A stretch of 36,928 nucleotides of DNA from an uncultured Verrucomicrobiales bacterium. GTDB taxonomy: Bacteria; Verrucomicrobiota; Verrucomicrobiia; Verrucomicrobiales; Akkermansiaceae. Positions 18,629-28,363 of the stretch are shown piece by piece. The stretch lies in assembly GCA_937934595.1 (NCBI GenBank), contig CALGZA010000069.1, positions 1 through 36,928 on the forward strand, in the 5' to 3' direction. The position numbers and the translations under genes were made by a program. Under the pieces are notes generated by a model that searched no databases, was not told where the DNA came from, and saw nothing but the letters and a program-made list of their open reading frames with translations. Within the stretch, counting starts at the first letter, position 1, and the number at the start of each line of letters is the position of its first letter.

Positions 18629-19867
18629 ATGGAACCCGCCACCATCATCCTAACTATTATCTCCATAGCAGCACTCACAAGCTGCATCATCATCTGGAGT
18701 CACCTCACAAAACGGATCTACTCAAACCAACAATCATACTCAAACAAAAGAGAACAACACGAAAATATACTCACCAAAACAGAAGCAGAAAGAAGTGAAC
18801 TTAAAATACTCCTAAACTCATTCGATGACGCACTCATCATCACAAACAAAGCAGGCATCATCCAAGTCTCTAACAAAGCAGCCAACAAACTCTGCCAGCG
18901 TAGCAACATACGCGGAAAATCTATCTCATCCACTCTCCTAGATCACGAAATCTGCGAATCTATCACCAAAGCAATAAAAAATAACAAAGCAAAAAAACAA
19001 AAACTCATCCTCACCAGCTCAAGCTTCGGACAAACAGAAACCATCGAAAACTCAGCTTGGATAATAGACTACTCTCCACTACCAGTTGATTGTAAAACCC
19101 CACTCCACAGAATCATCATCAGAAACGTCACCTCAGAACACCGCACAGACCAAGTCAAAAGAGAATTCGTTGCTAACGCCTCACACGAGCTACGCACACC
19201 ACTTGCCATCATCAACGGATACCTCGAAAACCTCATCGATGACGACATCCTAGAAAACCCAACCATCGCCAGAAAAGCCCTCACCACCATGCGCAAACAC
19301 AGCGACAGGCTAGCCCAGCTCATCGAGGAAATGCTCATTATCTCAAAACTAGAATCAGGAGCTACAACTCAGCTTAATAAAGAACCATTCCTGCTTAATG
19401 AAACCATCTCCACAGTCATAGACAGACTCTTACCCCTAACCCAAAAACAAAACGCCAACATCACAACTCACTTCAAACCTGAACACATCCCATTCACAGG
19501 AGACGCATTCTACTGGGAACAAGCCATTTATAACCTCATCGAAAACGCCCTCAAACAAAACGCCAACACCCCCATAAACATCAAAGTACACGCCGAAGTA
19601 ACAAATACAAAAAAAGACAACGACTATAAAAAACTAACCATAAAAATAACAGACAACGGCAAAGGAATCCCCGCAGCTCACCTCCCATATATATTTAACC
19701 GCTTCTACCGCGTCCAAAAACACCACTCACAGAATCAAGTCCGTGGAACAGGACTCGGCCTCAGCATCGTCAAACACGCCATCGAAGCTCACGGAGGAAA
19801 TATCATAGCATCATCAACACCAGGCATAGAAACCACCTTCAAAATAACCTGCCCCATCAAAGAATAA
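18629..19867 (+). CDS. phoR: PhoR-type sensor histidine kinase
   Basis: The 412-residue kinase has one N-terminal membrane helix (5-25), a coiled linker, a PAS-like domain (about 55-170, DALIITNKAGIIQVSNKAANKL), HisKA with the phospho-acceptor in NASHELRTPLAIINGY (H186), and an HATPase domain with the N box NLIENALKQN (302-311), DNGKGIP (342-348) and GTGLGLSIVKHAIEAHGG (373-390). Only one helix precedes the PAS domain and there is no periplasmic loop. This is the PhoR arrangement, in which signals come from inside the cell or the membrane. It shares a transcript with the regulator upstream. Confidence 0.87.
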   Translation: MEPATIILTIISIAALTSCIIIWSHLTKRIYSNQQSYSNKREQHENILTKTEAERSELKILLNSFDDALIITNKAGIIQVSNKAANKLCQRSNIRGKSISSTLLDHEICESITKAIKNNKAKKQKLILTSSSFGQTETIENSAWIIDYSPLPVDCKTPLHRIIIRNVTSEHRTDQVKREFVANASHELRTPLAIINGYLENLIDDDILENPTIARKALTTMRKHSDRLAQLIEEMLIISKLESGATTQLNKEPFLLNETISTVIDRLLPLTQKQNANITTHFKPEHIPFTGDAFYWEQAIYNLIENALKQNANTPINIKVHAEVTNTKKDNDYKKLTIKITDNGKGIPAAHLPYIFNRFYRVQKHHSQNQVRGTGLGLSIVKHAIEAHGGNIIASSTPGIETTFKITCPIKE

Positions 19868-19901
19868 TCCACACCAACAAAGCGTCAAAAACATCCACAC
19901 A

Positions 19902-19928
19902 CTGTAAAATACAAACAGCATTTTACAG
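19902..19928. other. 9-bp stem-loop after the phoR-like gene
   Basis: CTGTAAAAT (19902-19910) and ATTTTACAG (19920-19928) are perfect complements around a 9-nt loop, 35 bp after the kinase stop. There is no following T-run on either strand, so it is not a typical intrinsic terminator. It may be an mRNA 3' hairpin or a protein-binding dyad upstream of the GH20 gene. Confidence 0.4.
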
Positions 19929-19993
19929 AATAGTATGACAAAAAGAGAATAGAATTTAATGTCTATATCTAAATTTAATTGTTATATGACCAT

Positions 19994-21514
19994 ATGCAGC
20001 AAATTTTATTCAACAAGATATGTTTCAGTCTCACTCTATTGTTTTTATCGCTAAATAGCGCAATAGCAGTAAAGATTAAGAAAGAATTGCCCCTCGTCCC
20101 CTACCCAAAATCCCTTGAACTAAAAAAAGGCACATTCACACCCAATAATAATCTTATCTTCACTTATGATAAAAGTGAAAAATCCATACACCAAACAGCT
20201 CACACTTGTGCCGATGACTTTTCAGCTCTAGGCTATACAGTAGCTCATAACAAACGTGTATTGCGTGAAAAAGATCTTGAAATAAAACTCATCTTAAATG
20301 ACGAAAAGCAACTTGGTGATGAAGGTTACAAGCTAAATACTCTAGGGAACATTTCTATCACTGCCAATAATAACAATGGCTTGTTCTGGGGCACCAGAAC
20401 ACTACTGCAATTATTAGCAAACGGCCCAGGTAAGCCCGTCCCCCATCTAGAGATAAAAGATAGCCCAGAGTTTGAATACAGAGGCCTCATGGTAGATAAT
20501 GCCAGGCATTTCCATAGTATAGAATTCCATCTGAAAACGATTAAAAAAATAGCTTCCTATAAACTTAATAAATACCAAATCCATTTTAGTGATCACCAAA
20601 GCTACACCTTACCCAGTGATCTATTTCCCTCACTACCAACTAAAGGTAGACACTATACGAAAAAGGAAGTTAAACTACTCGTTGAGACCGCTAAAAAATA
20701 CCACGTAGAAATAATACCAGAGATCGATGTCCCAGGACATGCGGGTGCCTTAAATAGAAGTTTAAATTTACGCTGTAAAGGCGGCGGCCACAGGAAGCTC
20801 TGTATCGGTAAAGAAGAAACATATAAAGCACTTGAGAAATTATTCGCAGAAGTCATGGCCATGATCCCCGGTAAATACTGGCATCTGGGAGCTGACGAGG
20901 TTCATTATGACGGCAAAAGTTGCACAGACTGTGTCGCTGGCATGCAGAAAAAAGGCTTTAAAACAGGTGACCAGCTTTTCAATAACTTCATCAACCGCAT
21001 GCATAATCTCATTAAAGCTGACGGCCGTAAAATGCTTGTATGGGAAGGTTTTAATCCAAAGGTATCACCACTTGTTCATAAGGATATCATAGTTTGCCCC
21101 TTCGACATAAAGCACAAAGGACGCATGCCTAACCATTATTTTGAAGCAGGCTATAAATTATTAAACACCTCATGGACACCACTCTATGTAGCAGACAATA
21201 TTTATGTAACCACGCCAGAGATAATAGCAAAATGGTCACCATATATGTTCGGCGCGGGCCGCAGTCCACAGCCCTACGCATATTGGAAAAAGTATAACCC
21301 AGATCAGTATAAAGGAATAATCCTTGGCGCTCAAATGTGCTCCTGGGATATTGAGGAAAAAGCAGAGGAAGGCCTATTATTTGGATCAGGTCCCGGCTTT
21401 CATAATTACGGCAGACCAGGCCCTAGAGTTCAAATCATGGCCGAACGCGTCTGGACAGGCTCAGCCACCAGCCCCAAAAGCCTATTAGAAAGAGTGCATG
21501 CTCACTACTGGTAG
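19994..21514 (+). CDS. Secreted GH20 beta-N-acetylhexosaminidase
   Basis: From ATG 19994 the protein has 506 residues with a signal peptide (CFSLTLLFLSLNSAIA). An N-terminal GH20b-type domain runs to about 155. The (beta/alpha)8 catalytic domain begins at EYRGLMVDNARHFHS and contains EIDVPGHAGALNRS and the catalytic Asp-Glu pair in WHLGADEVHY (D301/E302). GH20 enzymes release terminal GlcNAc or GalNAc from chitin fragments, glycans or glycoproteins, using the substrate acetamido group as nucleophile. Base composition differs from all neighbours: for example 20981-type C excess is absent and 20881-20940 has 20 G and 12 C on the plus strand. Repeat copy 3 begins 30 bp after the stop. This suggests later acquisition. 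Confidence 0.92.
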   Translation: MQQILFNKICFSLTLLFLSLNSAIAVKIKKELPLVPYPKSLELKKGTFTPNNNLIFTYDKSEKSIHQTAHTCADDFSALGYTVAHNKRVLREKDLEIKLILNDEKQLGDEGYKLNTLGNISITANNNNGLFWGTRTLLQLLANGPGKPVPHLEIKDSPEFEYRGLMVDNARHFHSIEFHLKTIKKIASYKLNKYQIHFSDHQSYTLPSDLFPSLPTKGRHYTKKEVKLLVETAKKYHVEIIPEIDVPGHAGALNRSLNLRCKGGGHRKLCIGKEETYKALEKLFAEVMAMIPGKYWHLGADEVHYDGKSCTDCVAGMQKKGFKTGDQLFNNFINRMHNLIKADGRKMLVWEGFNPKVSPLVHKDIIVCPFDIKHKGRMPNHYFEAGYKLLNTSWTPLYVADNIYVTTPEIIAKWSPYMFGAGRSPQPYAYWKKYNPDQYKGIILGAQMCSWDIEEKAEEGLLFGSGPGFHNYGRPGPRVQIMAERVWTGSATSPKSLLERVHAHYW

Positions 21515-21543
21515 AGCTTTCTTTATGAACTTAACCAGACTAG

Positions 21544-21754
21544 TTATACCATTTTAACTGTTAGAATGGATTGATAGCACAACAAGATATCAAGAGTAGC
21601 AAGGCAAGAGGAAAGCGCATAATGGACTATGCAACTTATGAATAACGAAGCTAATCTTGATATATTGTTTTGCACTTCAAAAAATCAGCTCTCCTGCTGT
21701 TTCCAAATATATTGAAACTACTATCAACCAAGAATAACTGTAAAAATGGTATTA
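21544..21754 (+). repeat. 211-bp inverted-repeat element, copy 3
   Basis: This is the best preserved copy. Its left end TATACCATTTTAACTG and right end CTGTAAAAATGGTATTA are near-perfect complements, extending with some mismatches to about 34 nt (GAATGGATTGATAG against CTATCAACCAAGAA). The internal arms GCACAACAAGATATCAAG and CTTGATATATTGTTTTGC pair closely. It lies directly 3' of the GH20 gene. Confidence 0.92.
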
Positions 21755-22022
21755 CTCCAACAAATGAAACAAATCAGACAACCAGATAAAACGTTTTATT
21801 CCTATCATGGAGTGCCTAAAGAATCAAGCCGTCATCATGACTGAGTAACAAACCAGATCGCAGAAAAAATGCCAACATCCACTCTACACGTGAAACACCT
21901 TCTAAAAGACCTCACTACTAACATTTACCAGCCCAGTTTTGCCAATTAGTAGAACATAAATAAGAATATTCACCCTCCCAACAAAATATTTACCACACGC
22001 CCCCACTCATCAAAATAAGTGA
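21755..22022. other. Intergenic stretch without recognisable features
   Basis: Between repeat copy 3 and the stop of the ftsB-like gene, 268 bp remain. I found no open reading frame, RNA gene, hairpin with a T-run, or repeat. It separates convergent genes, and a terminator would be expected but is not evident. Confidence 0.5.
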
Positions 22023-22394
22023 TTACCTATCATCAGGACTGTAAGGAGGAAAAACCAATATCCTCTCACCAGGCTTACTCCACTTCAACCTCTCTCGCGC
22101 TTTTATCTCTAAATAACGAGGATCCTGCTGTATCGCCCTATACTCCCTGTCAGCACTATCTTTAGCATCAGTAGCCACCTTAAGCTTGTCCATCCACTCA
22201 CCGTGATAAGTATCCTCCAAACTATCAGATTCCGCCAAACTAGGTAAAGCAGTCACAGGTAAAATCGCACAGACAACAATGATCAACAAACAAAGCGCAA
22301 TACGATTAATCATCGCCATCTGCGCGTTTCTTGCACGCAGACGTTGATGACGAACGTACTGTTCCATTTGTTGATCTGTCTCTTCTTGACCCAT
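22023..22394 (-). CDS. ftsB: FtsB/DivIC-like septum formation protein
   Basis: The 123-residue bitopic protein has a cytoplasmic basic N-terminus, one membrane helix (about 27-46, ALCLLIIVVCAILPV) and an extracytoplasmic helical region. The C-terminal motif DPRYLEIKARERLKWSKPGERILVF is characteristic of the FtsB/DivIC family, where the segment before GE contacts FtsQ and FtsL. It lies immediately after eno, the same neighbour as in many bacteria. The coiled coil is short and not strongly heptad-like, so the assignment is by motif and synteny. AGGTG stands 5 nt before the ATG. Confidence 0.72.
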   Translation of the reverse strand: MGQEETDQQMEQYVRHQRLRARNAQMAMINRIALCLLIIVVCAILPVTALPSLAESDSLEDTYHGEWMDKLKVATDAKDSADREYRAIQQDPRYLEIKARERLKWSKPGERILVFPPYSPDDR

Positions 22395-22440
22395 GTTGCA
22401 CCTGAAATAAATAACTTAATTATTAAGCTATCTAAAAATT

Positions 22441-23745
<1,305 letters not shown>

Positions 23746-25560
23746 TTACTTGTAAGCCTTTATTCCCTTTACCGTCATTGACGTCTTAACCACATCAACA
23801 GTGTCTCCCACCTTGGCCCCTAACAAAGACTTCGCCATCTCTGAAAGATAAGAAATCACATTATTATCAGGATCAGAGTCCCACGCACCTAAAATAGTGA
23901 TCTCCTTCTTCTCACCAGATGCATCCAGATTCACAACCGTACCTATCTTCACTGCATCAGGCTCCACATCCTTAAAGTCCGTCCCCTTCACATTACTCAG
24001 TGACTTCTCATAGTCAGCCTTACGCCGCATTAATACCTTCTGGTTGTCCTTAGCCATATGATACTCAGCATTCTCCCGTAAATCGCCATAAGACTTAGCT
24101 ATCTTAATGTCCTCCCTATTCTGCGGAATCTGATTATCTACCAAATCCTTATACTCAGCCTTCTTACGGTCAATACTATCCCATGAAGAAATCTGACCAC
24201 TGTTAGTCTGCTCTGAATCAGCACCATTTAATAACTCCTGAGTCTCAGGTGCCACCTTAATAACACGTGCCATCAAAGACTTCCTATCCAGCTCAGGAAA
24301 AATCTGTCCCTGATTCAACTTACGCCCAAAGTTCTTAGACTCATTCACATCAGCCTTCTCAAGTAAATCAGCAATAAGATCCTTTTCATCTATAAAATAA
24401 GTCTGCAAACGTGAACTCTTACGCGGCCCATCATCCATAGCATCCCTCTCAAGCAAACTCAAAATCGCATTCCCCACCTCATGATCAAAAATTGGCGCTG
24501 CCAGCTTTGCCCTCTCACGACATATCCATAAAAGAGAATCAGGCCCCAAAGTCCGCCCAGTAACATGCCCCCTCAAATAAACATATAGAAATTCACTCTT
24601 CTCATTCTCAATCAACAATTTAGCTATCTCAGCAAGACCACGCGGCCCCACTATATCAAATATAGCCAAAATCTCCTTCACCCAAGTATCTCCAAACGCA
24701 GCTGGATAAGCCTCAAATACCTTGCGCTGTCGCGCCGCAGGCAAAGAACCTAACTCACTCCCTATCTTGGAACTCTCAGTCTGCACAAGATCACTCAACC
24801 GTAAAGCCGAATCCTCCAAAACCAAATTATCAGAAACCTCCATCAAATCATCCCGGCCTACTAACAAATCTAAAGCCTGACCCAAATGTAACTTTATCCC
24901 CTTACGAACAGTCGAATCAATATCAGATGCTATCTTAGCCTGTGACTCAGCATCCTCACTAACATGACTAAAATCCTTTATAATAGCCTCCAGCGCACGC
25001 GCCTTAGTCTTCAAATCCTTTGCCTCAAAATAATCAGAAACAAGCGACTCCCCAGCTGTCAAACTCTCATCCCTCAGCACCAATGGATCAGTCCTCTTAG
25101 TAGGAACCACAGCAGCGCGGCTCTCTCTCAGTGCCTTCTTAGCTCCCTCCCACCACTTCTTGTAATTAGCCTCTGGTATCACAGACCCCACTAACTCACG
25201 CTCCAACTGATCCAACTTAAGCGAACCACCAAGACTCTTTAAAATCCTAACCACCAAACCTACTGGATCCTTATCCACCATCCCTCTAAGCTCACCCATA
25301 GACTCTAACTTCTGTGCACGGAAATGATCCCCATCAAGCTCAGTCGTCTTCTGTAAAGCAAGCTTCAAACCCATCTCCTGACCCTCATTATACTCAAAAT
25401 CAATAACCAACTTACCACCCTGTAAATCCCATGACTTAACCTTACCCGCTCCCCAGTTCTTATGTAAGCAAAACTTTCCAGGTGCCAATTGGGACAATCT
25501 CTCTCCGACTTCATTTGAAATCCGGCCTGCTTCAGTTAATTTAGCTACTTCAGGGTGCAT
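23746..25560 (-). CDS. greA: GreA/GreB-type elongation factor with long N-terminal extension
   Basis: The last ~155 of 604 residues form a GreA-like module. The coiled-coil segment KAEYKDLVDNQIPQNREDIKIAK is followed by SYGDLRENAEYHMAKDNQ, the conserved acidic tip region that rescues backtracked RNA polymerase, and then the FKBP-like C-terminal domain (ITILGAWDSDPDNNVISYLSEMAKSLLGAKVGDTVDV). GreA is normally about 158 residues. The 450-residue extension begins with a beta-rich segment (PGKFCLHKNWGAGKVKSWDLQGGKLVIDF) resembling CarD/Tudor-type RNA-polymerase-binding folds, then a mainly helical region. Long GreA forms of this style occur in Verrucomicrobiota. A GCAGG stands about 8 nt before the ATG. 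eno follows 21 bp downstream. Confidence 0.85.
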   Translation of the reverse strand: MHPEVAKLTEAGRISNEVGERLSQLAPGKFCLHKNWGAGKVKSWDLQGGKLVIDFEYNEGQEMGLKLALQKTTELDGDHFRAQKLESMGELRGMVDKDPVGLVVRILKSLGGSLKLDQLERELVGSVIPEANYKKWWEGAKKALRESRAAVVPTKRTDPLVLRDESLTAGESLVSDYFEAKDLKTKARALEAIIKDFSHVSEDAESQAKIASDIDSTVRKGIKLHLGQALDLLVGRDDLMEVSDNLVLEDSALRLSDLVQTESSKIGSELGSLPAARQRKVFEAYPAAFGDTWVKEILAIFDIVGPRGLAEIAKLLIENEKSEFLYVYLRGHVTGRTLGPDSLLWICRERAKLAAPIFDHEVGNAILSLLERDAMDDGPRKSSRLQTYFIDEKDLIADLLEKADVNESKNFGRKLNQGQIFPELDRKSLMARVIKVAPETQELLNGADSEQTNSGQISSWDSIDRKKAEYKDLVDNQIPQNREDIKIAKSYGDLRENAEYHMAKDNQKVLMRRKADYEKSLSNVKGTDFKDVEPDAVKIGTVVNLDASGEKKEITILGAWDSDPDNNVISYLSEMAKSLLGAKVGDTVDVVKTSMTVKGIKAYK

Positions 25561-25873
25561 CCAAACAACCTGCTAAAAAAATATATAATTTGCAAGGTAA
25601 TAGCATAATTATTTCAAGACATCAAACCCATAATCAAACAATCCAAAAAACTAATAATCATACAACCTCGCACCAATAAAATACACACAACTCCATACCC
25701 ACCAACAAACCAACAAAAAAACAACAAATAATAAATGCATAAACCTCTATACCCCCTAAACCACGCAAACTAAGATCAATGCCTCACCTAAACTAGTAAT
25801 AGCACCTTCCATAGAATGAAACTAGTCAGACAAAAAACGCCCACAGCTCTCCAGCTAACAAAATCACTCCAAA
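25561..25873. other. Intergenic region upstream of the greA-eno-ftsB cluster
   Basis: This 313-bp region is rich in A and C and G-poor, with no open reading frame or RNA gene that I recognise. It must hold the promoter for the minus-strand greA-eno-ftsB group and the end of the thiG transcript. No hairpin with a T-run was seen. Confidence 0.5.
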
Positions 25874-26659
25874 CTAATCATCTAAAAAACCAGTCAACGG
25901 ACTCGTAGCAGACGCCCTATCTTGCTGCTCAGGAAGCCCCATTTCATAAGCAGCTCTACCTGATTCCACTGCATACTTAAAGCACTCGCCCATCCGCTCC
26001 GGATCACTAGCTATCGCTATCGCAGTATTCACTAATACAGCATCAGCACCCAGCTCCATTGCCTCAGCAGCATGACTAGGCGCTCCAAGCCCCGCATCAA
26101 TAACCACCGGAACTGTAGCCTGATCAATAATAATCTGCACAAGATCACGCGTCACCACCCCCTTATTAGAACCAATAGGCGCCCCCAGTGGCATGACAGC
26201 TGCCGTCCCCACCTCCTGTAAACGCTTCGCTAAAACCGGATCAGCATTAATATAAGGTAACACCACAAACCCCTCTTTAACCAAAACCTCAGCAGCCAAT
26301 AACGTCTCAACAGGATCAGGCAAAAGATAAGTCGGATCAGGATGAATCTCAAGTTTGATCCACTTAGGTAACCCAGCAGCCTCAGCCAACCTTGCCAACC
26401 TAACCGCCTCACCAGCATTCATCGCACCACTAGTATTCGGCAAAAGAAGATACTTATCAGAATCAATATATTCTAAAATATTAGCAAACGGATCATTTTC
26501 ACCACTCAAATCAGCCCTCCTCAAAGCCACAGTGACAATCTCTGTCCCACTAGAAGCCAGCGCATCACGCATCACCTCATTAGACGCAAACTTCCCCGTC
26601 CCCAACATCAAACGTGAATCAAACTCCCTACCAGCAATAATCAATGGCTCATTTTTCAT
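25874..26659 (-). CDS. thiG: Thiazole synthase ThiG
   Basis: ThiG forms the thiazole phosphate of thiamine from 1-deoxyxylulose 5-phosphate, dehydroglycine and ThiS thiocarboxylate. The 261-residue (beta/alpha)8 protein shows [37 protein letters not shown], the Schiff-base lysine in WIKLEIHPD (K102), [29 protein letters not shown] and [28 protein letters not shown]. It has normal length. It is isolated from thiS, thiF, thiC and other thiamine genes. No TPP riboswitch is visible in the 18 bp separating it from the SMP-30-like gene, so it is probably read from that gene's promoter. Confidence 0.96.
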   Translation of the reverse strand: MKNEPLIIAGREFDSRLMLGTGKFASNEVMRDALASSGTEIVTVALRRADLSGENDPFANILEYIDSDKYLLLPNTSGAMNAGEAVRLARLAEAAGLPKWIKLEIHPDPTYLLPDPVETLLAAEVLVKEGFVVLPYINADPVLAKRLQEVGTAAVMPLGAPIGSNKGVVTRDLVQIIIDQATVPVVIDAGLGAPSHAAEAMELGADAVLVNTAIAIASDPERMGECFKYAVESGRAAYEMGLPEQQDRASATSPLTGFLDD

Positions 26660-26677
26660 ATTATATAAATCTCTATT

Positions 26678-27529
26678 TTAACCCCTATAAACATGAGCCC
26701 TCTGCCCCCTTACACCCAAACCAGTCACCTTGAAAACTTTCCCCGCATGCTCCTCTTCCTCAGTCTTATGAATACCAGTAGTCACATACAAAATATCCAA
26801 ACCCTCACCACCAAACGCACAAGCAGTCGTCTCCAAACACGGCAAATCAACACGCCTTAACTCATCTCCAGTCCTACCATCATAACATATCACACACCCG
26901 CCATGACAAAAAGCTACCCATAGATTATCATCCTCATCTATCGCCATACCATCAGGAGATGCTCCCACACTAGCCGTATCCACCAGCTCTCTTCGATTAG
27001 ATATCTCACCATCTTCGTAATCAAAAGCCAGAACCTTCAACTCCGGTGTATCTATATAAAACATCACACCACCATCAGCTGACCACGCCAACCCATTCGA
27101 ATTAGTCACACCAGAATAAACCTCAGTAATCTCACCACCACGTGACAACCTATACAAACTAGCATCCCCCTTCTCCTTAACTAAACTAATCGTACCAGCA
27201 AAAAAATGCCCGTCCGGTGAACACTTCCCATCATTAAACCTATTATTCTCCTTACCAGACTCAGGATCCCCAATTCTAACCAACTCGCCACTCTCAGCCA
27301 AATAAGAAAAACCACCATCACCAGCTATCACCATTCCACCAGACTCCCTCGGCACCACAGTACCCACACGCTCTCCCACTGACCACATCTCCTCACCACC
27401 CGGATTATCCGGATCCAGCCGGATCACCTTATGCCCCTCTATATCCACATAAAAAAGCGCTCCATTATACCATAACGGGCCTTCGCCCCACGTTGAAATG
27501 TATCCGTCGATAGGTTCTACTTGATGCAT
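26678..27529 (-). CDS. SMP-30/gluconolactonase-like beta-propeller
   Basis: From ATG 27529 (MHQVEPIDGY) the protein has 283 residues and an SMP-30/gluconolactonase/LRE pattern: GEGPLWYNGALFYVDIEGHKVIRLDP at the N-terminus, NRFNDGKCSPDGHFFAGTI (Asn and metal ligand region), TNSNGLAWSADGGVMFYIDTP, and ASPDGMAIDEDDNLWVAF. Members are calcium- or zinc-dependent lactonases for sugar-acid lactones. An open extension of 49 codons upstream overlaps the divergent promoter and looks non-coding, so the internal ATG is preferred. It is divergent from a PAS-AraC regulator and has no signal peptide. Probable role: cytoplasmic sugar-lactone hydrolysis. Confidence 0.85.
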   Translation of the reverse strand: MHQVEPIDGYISTWGEGPLWYNGALFYVDIEGHKVIRLDPDNPGGEEMWSVGERVGTVVPRESGGMVIAGDGGFSYLAESGELVRIGDPESGKENNRFNDGKCSPDGHFFAGTISLVKEKGDASLYRLSRGGEITEVYSGVTNSNGLAWSADGGVMFYIDTPELKVLAFDYEDGEISNRRELVDTASVGASPDGMAIDEDDNLWVAFCHGGCVICYDGRTGDELRRVDLPCLETTACAFGGEGLDILYVTTGIHKTEEEEHAGKVFKVTGLGVRGQRAHVYRG

Positions 27530-27575
27530 GACTACATTTAAGTCATAGATTATGCTACTGTCCAGCCAGCACCTT

Positions 27576-27589
27576 GATAAATATTTATC
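27576..27589. promoter_or_regulatory. 14-bp perfect palindrome in the SMP-30/AraC divergent promoter
   Basis: GATAAATATTTATC is fully self-complementary and lies in the 72-bp gap between the two divergent starts (27529 and 27602), 12 bp before the AraC-type gene. It could be an operator or overlap a -10 region. The A/T-rich content makes chance symmetry plausible. Confidence 0.4.
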
Positions 27590-27601
27590 CCACACATATT
27601 C

Positions 27602-28363
27602 ATGCCAGATAGCCCAAGAGAACATTTCCTCAGCAACCTCGCCACCCCACTCATCAGCGAGAAACTTTTTGAACAAGTACCAGACATCGTTTTCTGCATC
27701 AAAAACCTCAACGGAACCTACATCTCAGCAAATCAAGCATTCGCACACAGACTAGCCCTCACATCATACAGAGACATCATCGGCAAAACAGCCAAACAAC
27801 TATTCCCAGAATACCTCGCTAAAATCTACGAACAACAAGACCAAACCGTATTCTCTACAGGAACTGAAATCAACGATCAACTCGAACTAGTAAACACCAG
27901 AAACCAATCCATGGGCTGGTACCTTGCCACTAAAATCCCACTCAAAGACAACAAAGGAAACATCATAGGACTCGCATCCATCTCACGCGACCTCCAAAAA
28001 CCAGCATATGATGACCTCAAATTCACAGATCTACTTCAAACCGTTAACTATATCCAAAAACAATTCTCAGAACATATCAAAATCTCAGAACTAGCATCCA
28101 ATATAAACCTCTCAGTCGTCCAACTCGACCGCAGAATGAAAAAAATATTCAAACTATCAACCGCACAATTCATCAGAAAAACCAGAATCGGTGCCGCCTC
28201 CAAAATGCTCCAAACCTCAGACAAATCAATCGCACAAATTGCTCAAGAATGCGGATACGCTGACCAATCAGCATTCACACGCCAGTTCAAACTCACAGTA
28301 GGAATGACCCCAAACAAATACAGAATCCATCAATCTAACTTCTCTCCACACTTCCGGCAATAA
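27602..28363 (+). CDS. AraC-family regulator with N-terminal PAS domain
   Basis: The 253-residue protein has a PAS domain at about 20-135 (LFEQVPDIVFCIKNLNGTYISANQAF, later WYLATKIPLKDNKGNIIGLASISRDL) and an AraC-type double helix-turn-helix at about 150-245 (IKISELASNINLSVVQLDRRMKKIF, then SIAQIAQECGYADQSAFTRQFK and MTPNKYR). A PAS sensor in place of the usual cupin sugar-binding domain suggests a small-molecule or redox signal. The divergent position implies control of the SMP-30-like gene and perhaps thiG. The 3' end overlaps the K+ channel gene tail-to-tail by 34 bp. Confidence 0.9.
   Translation: MPDSPREHFLSNLATPLISEKLFEQVPDIVFCIKNLNGTYISANQAFAHRLALTSYRDIIGKTAKQLFPEYLAKIYEQQDQTVFSTGTEINDQLELVNTRNQSMGWYLATKIPLKDNKGNIIGLASISRDLQKPAYDDLKFTDLLQTVNYIQKQFSEHIKISELASNINLSVVQLDRRMKKIFKLSTAQFIRKTRIGAASKMLQTSDKSIAQIAQECGYADQSAFTRQFKLTVGMTPNKYRIHQSNFSPHFRQ

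Noticed and set aside
27530-27676. Extended N-terminus of the SMP-30-like protein
   Set aside because: The extra 49 codons cover the divergent promoter and overlap the AraC gene start. The family begins near the internal ATG at 27529.
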